DNA of 64,000 nt from MVRE01 sp015660965 (GTDB lineage Archaea; Halobacteriota; Methanomicrobia; Methanomicrobiales; Methanospirillaceae), in contig JBEKCC010000003.1 of NCBI GenBank assembly GCA_050015095.1, positions 62,001 to 126,000 on the forward strand, written 5' to 3'. Below the pieces are notes generated by a model, which worked only from the letters and a program-made list of their open reading frames with translations, was not told the DNA's origin and made no database searches. Below, in pieces: positions 60,042 to 64,000 of this stretch (within the stretch, counting starts at the first letter, position 1; every line of letters begins with the position of its first letter). Position numbers and translations under genes: made by a program.

Positions 60042-61147
60042 TGGTGTCAACTGGGAACAAAGCGGTAGCGATTGCGGTTAAACAAGTAAAACCGGAAGTG
60101 ATTGCAGCATACCCTATCACACCGCAAACTGAGATTGTTGAACAGATAGCTGAGTATGTTACTACTGGAGAGTTGAAGAGTCGATACATCCCAGTCGAAA
60201 GCGAACATTCTGCAATGGCAGCTTGTATTGGAGCGAGCATTACTGGCGCACGAACCTTTACCGCGACCAGTTCGCATGGGCTCTTATACATGCATGAGAT
60301 GACGAACTGGGCAGCGGGTGCTCGTGTGCCTATTGTGATGGCGAATGTGAATCGGGCATTAGGTCCAGGATGGAATATTTGGGCTGAACACACCGATTCC
60401 ATCCAAGAACGTGATACTGGTTGGCTGCAAGTCTATGTGAGTACAGTGCAGGAAGCATATGATACAACACTGATGGCATTCAGAATTGCTGAGCATGATG
60501 ATGTACTCCTCCCAGTTATGGTTAACCTTGATGGGTTTGCTTTAAGTCACATTATGCAGTCTTTAGAAACCATTGATCTTGGTGATTTTATTCCACCACT
60601 CCATTTGCCTCATGCTATTGACCCAAAAAACCCCATGGGTTATGGCACTTTGACCGGTCCTGATGAATATTTTAAATTTCGTTGGGAGATCGAACGGTCG
60701 ATGCGGGATTCAATGAAAATTATTCAAGCGACGGAGAAGGAGTACGCTGAACGTTTTGGAAGGACGTATGGTTTCACTGAGGATTATCGCTGTGATGATG
60801 CAAAAGTCGTTATTGTCTCTATGGGCACATTAGGCAAGGAGGCAGAGGTCTCTGTTGATGTCTTGAGGAAAGAGGGCATTAAAGCCGGTTCAATGCGTTT
60901 AAGATGGTTCCGGCCATTCCCAAAACTTGACTTTGGTAGCAAGGACGTGGTCGTAATCGACCGGGATTACTCCTTTGGATTTGGTGGTGTACTTGCAAAT
61001 TCAATTCGAGCAAAGTGCGGAATACCGGTATACAGTGTGATCGCCGGACTTGGTGGCCAAGAAGTAACCTATGATGATATTGCAGGTTTTGTAAGAGACC
61101 GCCGGATTGGGGATGAATTGTGGTTTGGAGTGGAGCCCAATGTTTGA
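60035..61147 (+). CDS. porA: 2-oxoacid:ferredoxin oxidoreductase, alpha subunit
   Basis: The 370-residue alpha subunit shows AAYPITPQTEIVEQIAEY, ESEHSAMAACIGASITGART, TATSSHGLLYMHEMTNWAAG and MANVNRALGPGWNIWAEHTD, typical of the pyrimidine-binding and interface parts of the family. The C-terminal domain VVIVSMGTLGKEAEVSVDVL completes it. It overlaps the beta gene by 7 bp and the gamma gene by 8 bp. Confidence 0.9.
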   Translation: MLMVSTGNKAVAIAVKQVKPEVIAAYPITPQTEIVEQIAEYVTTGELKSRYIPVESEHSAMAACIGASITGARTFTATSSHGLLYMHEMTNWAAGARVPIVMANVNRALGPGWNIWAEHTDSIQERDTGWLQVYVSTVQEAYDTTLMAFRIAEHDDVLLPVMVNLDGFALSHIMQSLETIDLGDFIPPLHLPHAIDPKNPMGYGTLTGPDEYFKFRWEIERSMRDSMKIIQATEKEYAERFGRTYGFTEDYRCDDAKVVIVSMGTLGKEAEVSVDVLRKEGIKAGSMRLRWFRPFPKLDFGSKDVVVIDRDYSFGFGGVLANSIRAKCGIPVYSVIAGLGGQEVTYDDIAGFVRDRRIGDELWFGVEPNV

Positions 61148-61667
61148 AGTCCGTATTCATTCTCGTGGCGGACAAGGTGGTGTTACTGCCGCACGCTTAT
61201 TAGCTCTCGCTGCTATACGCGACAGGAAATACGCAAGTGCATTTCCATTCTATGGAGCGGAGCGACGTGGTGCACCGGTTGTTTCATTCGTTCGAATTGA
61301 TGACAAACCTATAAAGGTATATAGTCAGATCCGAGAGCCAGACCTTGTTATTGTCCTTGATTCTAGCGTTATGGATGTTGTCGATGTACTTCACGGGTTG
61401 AAGAAAGGTGGGACGGTTGTAATCAACAGCGCTCATAAACCAAACTTTCCAGGTTATAAAACCTATAATGTTGATTTGACCGATATCGCACTCAAGGCGA
61501 ATCTCGTAGTCGCCGGAAGCCCGATCCTTAACACTCCTGTGCTAGGGGCACTTGCAAAACTTGGCCTTATTACAGCTGCTTCAGCAAAGAAAGCAATTGC
61601 CGAAATGTTCACTGATGAACGCAATATCAAAGCTGCTGACGCCGCATTCCAAGAGATGGTCATATGA
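61140..61667 (+). CDS. porG: 2-oxoacid:ferredoxin oxidoreductase, gamma subunit
   Basis: The start is the ATG at 61140 (MFEVRIHSRGGQGGVTAARL). The 175-residue subunit has the family's GRGGQG-like glycine motif (here SRGGQGG), FPFYGAERRGAPVVSFVRID and GSPILNTPVLGALAKLGLI. It overlaps alpha by 8 bp and delta by 4 bp (ATGA). Confidence 0.92.
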   Translation: MFEVRIHSRGGQGGVTAARLLALAAIRDRKYASAFPFYGAERRGAPVVSFVRIDDKPIKVYSQIREPDLVIVLDSSVMDVVDVLHGLKKGGTVVINSAHKPNFPGYKTYNVDLTDIALKANLVVAGSPILNTPVLGALAKLGLITAASAKKAIAEMFTDERNIKAADAAFQEMVI

Positions 61668-61915
61668 GTAAGCAGAAACGTCTTGCGATGAGCAACCCCA
61701 TGGAGGGAGCATCGGGCAAGACAGGATCATGGCGTGTATTCCGACCGGTTGTTGATACAGAAAAATGTAATGAATGCGGATTGTGCGCAATGTACTGTCC
61801 TGACGCAGCTATTGATGAAGAACTCCAGGTCGACCTTAACTTCTGTAAAGGGTGCGGGATTTGTGCTAATGAGTGCCCAAAGAAAGCAATCAAGATGGTA
61901 AGGGAAGAAAAGTAA
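61664..61915 (+). CDS. porD: 2-oxoacid:ferredoxin oxidoreductase, delta (ferredoxin-like) subunit
   Basis: The 83-residue subunit has two 4Fe-4S motifs, CNECGLCAMYCPDAAI and CKGCGICANECPKKAI, after a basic N-terminal tail (TGSWRVFRPVVDTEK). It passes electrons from the alpha/beta core to ferredoxin. Last gene of the operon; the facing zinc-ribbon gene converges on it. Confidence 0.93.
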   Translation: MSKQKRLAMSNPMEGASGKTGSWRVFRPVVDTEKCNECGLCAMYCPDAAIDEELQVDLNFCKGCGICANECPKKAIKMVREEK

Positions 61916-61941
61916 ATTTCCATCAAAATTATATCAAGATT

Positions 61942-62319
61942 TTATTGCGACTTCAATTCGTCTTTTGCAATGAATTCAATATCAATCTTATAAAAATGTG
62001 TAAACCCACAATTCCAACATTGAACTGTAAGATGCCGATGACCGACTACTACATCATGGGAACTATGAACATTGCAGTTTCTGCAGTGTGCATCACTGAC
62101 CAATTCCCATATATCGTGATCTCCAAGGTGCGTTAAAGTTCCAGGTTTGCTTAAATCTTCAAGCCTTGGAACGAAGACACGGGTTACCCCGCAATTATCA
62201 CATGAAACCTGAGCTTTGTAAGGCACAGCCTTTATGACATGTTTGGTGATTTGTTTGCAGTGGTGACATTGAGCGCGATGTGTCTTAAATATAAAATGAT
62301 CATTCATGTGATCGCTCAT
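61942..62319 (-). CDS. Archaeal protein with four CxxC zinc knuckles
   Basis: The 125-residue protein has four CxxC motifs in two repeats: CHHCKQITKHVIK and CDNCGVTRVFVPR, then CRNCNVHSSHDVV and CWNCGFTHFYKI. Each pair should make one zinc ribbon, so the protein looks like a tandem duplication. Such proteins occur widely in Methanomicrobia; the function is unknown. An alternative start is four codons downstream. Confidence 0.8.
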   Translation of the reverse strand: MSDHMNDHFIFKTHRAQCHHCKQITKHVIKAVPYKAQVSCDNCGVTRVFVPRLEDLSKPGTLTHLGDHDIWELVSDAHCRNCNVHSSHDVVVGHRHLTVQCWNCGFTHFYKIDIEFIAKDELKSQ

Positions 62320-62345
62320 ATCATGGTACCTGAACGTGAGGGCTT

Positions 62346-62573
62346 ATGAATTTGACGTATCTTATACAATTTAATGGAGAGGGAATCTCTTTTGAAGATA
62401 AGAAGAATCTGTTCAAAAGAGGATTTGGAAAAAATACTGGATATGGTCTCTTTTTAATACGCGAAATCCTTTCTATCACCGGAATTAGTATCAAGGAAAC
62501 TAGTAATCCGGGTAATAGTGCACGGTTTGAAATTCTTGTACCAAAAGGATCATACAAATTTACGAATGTCTAA
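62346..62573 (+). pseudogene. C-terminal fragment of a sensor histidine kinase
   Basis: The 75-residue frame reads EGISFEDKKNLFKRGFGKNT, then GYGLFLIREILSITGISIKE and ARFEILVPKGSYKF. This is the end of an HATPase_c domain and closely matches the end of the kinase at 28161-29918 (GFGKDTGLGLFLIREILAIT). The N-terminal part of the ATPase domain and everything before it are missing, so it is a remnant. Confidence 0.65.
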
Positions 62574-62655
62574 ATGAGATAAACATTCAAAAACCGTATC
62601 CGATTTAAGAATCATTTTGAAAAAAATATGAAAAAAATATGGATGAGTAGTTAGT

Positions 62656-64000
62656 TTAGTAGTCGCCCATACCGCCAGGTGGCATTCCACCCATTCCACC
62701 CATACCGCCAGGTGGCATTCCACCCTCAGGTCCTCCGGGAGCCTTGGATGATGCAATTACATCATCAATACGCAGTATCATAACCGCAGCTTCTGTAGCA
62801 GATGAAATTGCCTGCGTCTTAACACGAAGAGGCTCAACTACCCCTGCTTTCAGCATGTCAGCCGCCTTACCTTCAAATACATCCAGACCGAACGTCTTCT
62901 TGCCCTTCTTATGGGCTTCCTTGATCGCGACGAGCATGTCAATCGGGTCAAGTCCTGCATTCTCTGCAAGGGTTCTCGGAATTATCTCGAGTGCGTCTGC
63001 GAATGCATTGATAGCGAGCTGTGCCCTGCCCCCGACGCTTGCCGCGAACTCGTGGAGACGGAGCGAGAGCTCGGTCTCAGGTGCACCGCCACCGGCTACG
63101 ACTTTATGGTCCTCAAAGACGACCCCGACAACACGGAGTGCATCATGGATCGCTCTCTCAAGTTCATCGACAACGTGCTCAGTTCCTCCACGGACGATAA
63201 TAGATACTGCCTTGGGGTTCTTACACTGTTCGACAAAGGTCATCTCTTCGCCAGAGACCTTACGCTCTTCGACAAGTCCTGCATTGCCCAACTCTTCCTT
63301 ATTAATTGCATCGATAGATGAAACAAGGCTGCCACCAGTTGCTCGTGCCAGCTTCTCCATGTCGCTCTTCTTAACACGACGTACAGCAAAGATACCAGCC
63401 TTTGCGAGGTAGTGCTGAGCGATATCATCGATACCTTTCTGACAGAAGAGAACATTTGCGCCGCTTTTGATAACCTTGTCGACAATGTTCTTAACCATGC
63501 GTTCCTCTTCATCGAGAAATGCTTGGAGTTGATCAGGGCTGGTAATGTTGATCTCTGCGTCAACTTCTGTTTTTTTGAACTCAACTGCTGCATTAAGCAG
63601 GAGGATCTTTGCGTTTATAACCTTCTTTGGCATTGATGGGTGAACGCGTTCTTTGTCCACGAGGACGCCTTCAATTATCTCAGAATCATCGACGCTGCCA
63701 CCAGCTTTCTTCTCTACTTTAATATTATCGATATCAACGGTGCCGTCCTTATCGGCTACCATGGTAACTGCTTTAACAACAAGTTCACAGAGAGCATCTT
63801 TTGATGCTTCGGCACCCTTACCGGTCATCGCGGTTTCCGCGATCTTTTTTAGCATCGGTTTGTCGGTTGCCTTAACATCAATAGCAATGTCCTTTAAGAA
63901 CTCCTGAGCCTTCTCGGCAGCCTGTCGGTAACCCGCGGCAATGATTGTCGGGTGAACATCCTGTTCGAGAAGATCTTCTGCTTTTTTTAACAATTCACCA
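62656..64000 (-). CDS. thsA: Thermosome (group II chaperonin) subunit, 5' end outside window
   Basis: The frame is open to the window end and encodes about 447 C-terminal residues of the roughly 550-residue subunit. Visible motifs include ELLKKAEDLLEQDVHPTIIA, NVLFCQKGIDDIAQHYLAKA, GGGAPETELSLRLHEFA, AINAFADALEIIPRTLAENA and VLDE-like regions of the equatorial domain. The C-terminus is the Gly/Met-rich tail GGMPPGGMGGMGGMPPGGMG, typical of chaperonins, which fills the folding chamber. Confidence 0.95.
   Translation of the reverse strand, partial: GELLKKAEDLLEQDVHPTIIAAGYRQAAEKAQEFLKDIAIDVKATDKPMLKKIAETAMTGKGAEASKDALCELVVKAVTMVADKDGTVDIDNIKVEKKAGGSVDDSEIIEGVLVDKERVHPSMPKKVINAKILLLNAAVEFKKTEVDAEINITSPDQLQAFLDEEERMVKNIVDKVIKSGANVLFCQKGIDDIAQHYLAKAGIFAVRRVKKSDMEKLARATGGSLVSSIDAINKEELGNAGLVEERKVSGEEMTFVEQCKNPKAVSIIVRGGTEHVVDELERAIHDALRVVGVVFEDHKVVAGGGAPETELSLRLHEFAASVGGRAQLAINAFADALEIIPRTLAENAGLDPIDMLVAIKEAHKKGKKTFGLDVFEGKAADMLKAGVVEPLRVKTQAISSATEAAVMILRIDDVIASSKAPGGPEGGMPPGGMGGMGGMPPGGMGDY

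Noticed and set aside
62670..62730. Short tandem repeats of GGTGGCATTCCACC type
   Set aside because: They encode the normal Gly/Met-rich C-terminal tail of the thermosome and are not a DNA repeat element.
1..64000. CRISPR arrays, complete insertion sequences, rRNA or tRNA genes
   Set aside because: I looked for regularly spaced repeats, transposase motifs with terminal repeats and conserved RNA gene motifs by eye and found none; a tool-based search could still find a divergent tRNA.

Overview
The window looks like chromosomal DNA of a hydrogenotrophic methanogenic archaeon, most likely order Methanomicrobiales (Methanoregula/Methanospirillum-like). I infer this from the gene content: archaeal TATA promoters, a thermosome subunit, a form III RuBisCO, a dihydropteroate-synthase-like protein of the tetrahydromethanopterin type, archaeal RibL, a four-subunit 2-oxoacid:ferredoxin oxidoreductase, DUF169/DUF2284/DUF5714 proteins, zinc-ribbon membrane proteins and an archaeal type IV pilin. 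No rRNA, tRNA, CRISPR array or intact insertion sequence was seen.

Layout. 1-10 kb: envelope and signalling proteins (PH-domain and zinc-ribbon membrane proteins, a pilin) around a two-gene unit that pairs a PAS/RyR-repeat protein with a TIR-zinc ribbon-membrane protein. 10-16 kb: a frameshifted histidine phosphatase, a transglutaminase-like lipoprotein, a chagasin-type protease inhibitor, small membrane proteins, a drug-efflux MFS transporter, an FMN-binding protein and a CHASE4-HAMP-PAS receptor with no output domain. 17-22 kb: form III RuBisCO, an HprK-like P-loop protein, SdpI and TspO homologues. 22.5-26.5 kb: a compact five-gene operon (DUF2178, Xre regulator, S-layer-type protein, MacB-like ABC ATPase and permease). 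26.5-33 kb: MFS and SixA remnants, a nitroreductase, a histidine kinase with a duplicated membrane domain, and a DtxR-FeoA/FeoB iron operon behind two palindromic operators. 34-41 kb: an ABC exporter, then a three-gene nitrogenase-like cluster of much higher G+C. 41-48 kb: endonuclease V, acylphosphatase, an Fe-S aldo/keto reductase, flavoprotein, DUF169, and a run of small, partly decayed membrane genes, one with an in-frame TAG. 48-57 kb: an ABC-2 exporter, housekeeping genes (truA, PHP phosphoesterase, DHPS-like, parvulin, JAB protease, ribL) and small redox/metal proteins. 57-64 kb: a KhtTU-like antiporter operon with a strongly structured leader, the 2-oxoacid oxidoreductase operon, a kinase fragment and the thermosome (cut by the window end).

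Functional picture: C1/CO2 and 2-oxoacid metabolism, iron uptake, ion homeostasis and envelope sensing. The most unusual parts are the TIR/RyR gene pair (possible NAD-derived nucleotide signalling), the high-G+C nitrogenase-like operon whose two ends return to local composition inside the coding sequence, the structured leader of the antiporter operon, and several genes broken by single lesions. Functions are assigned from motifs and domain order read by eye; no database search was possible.
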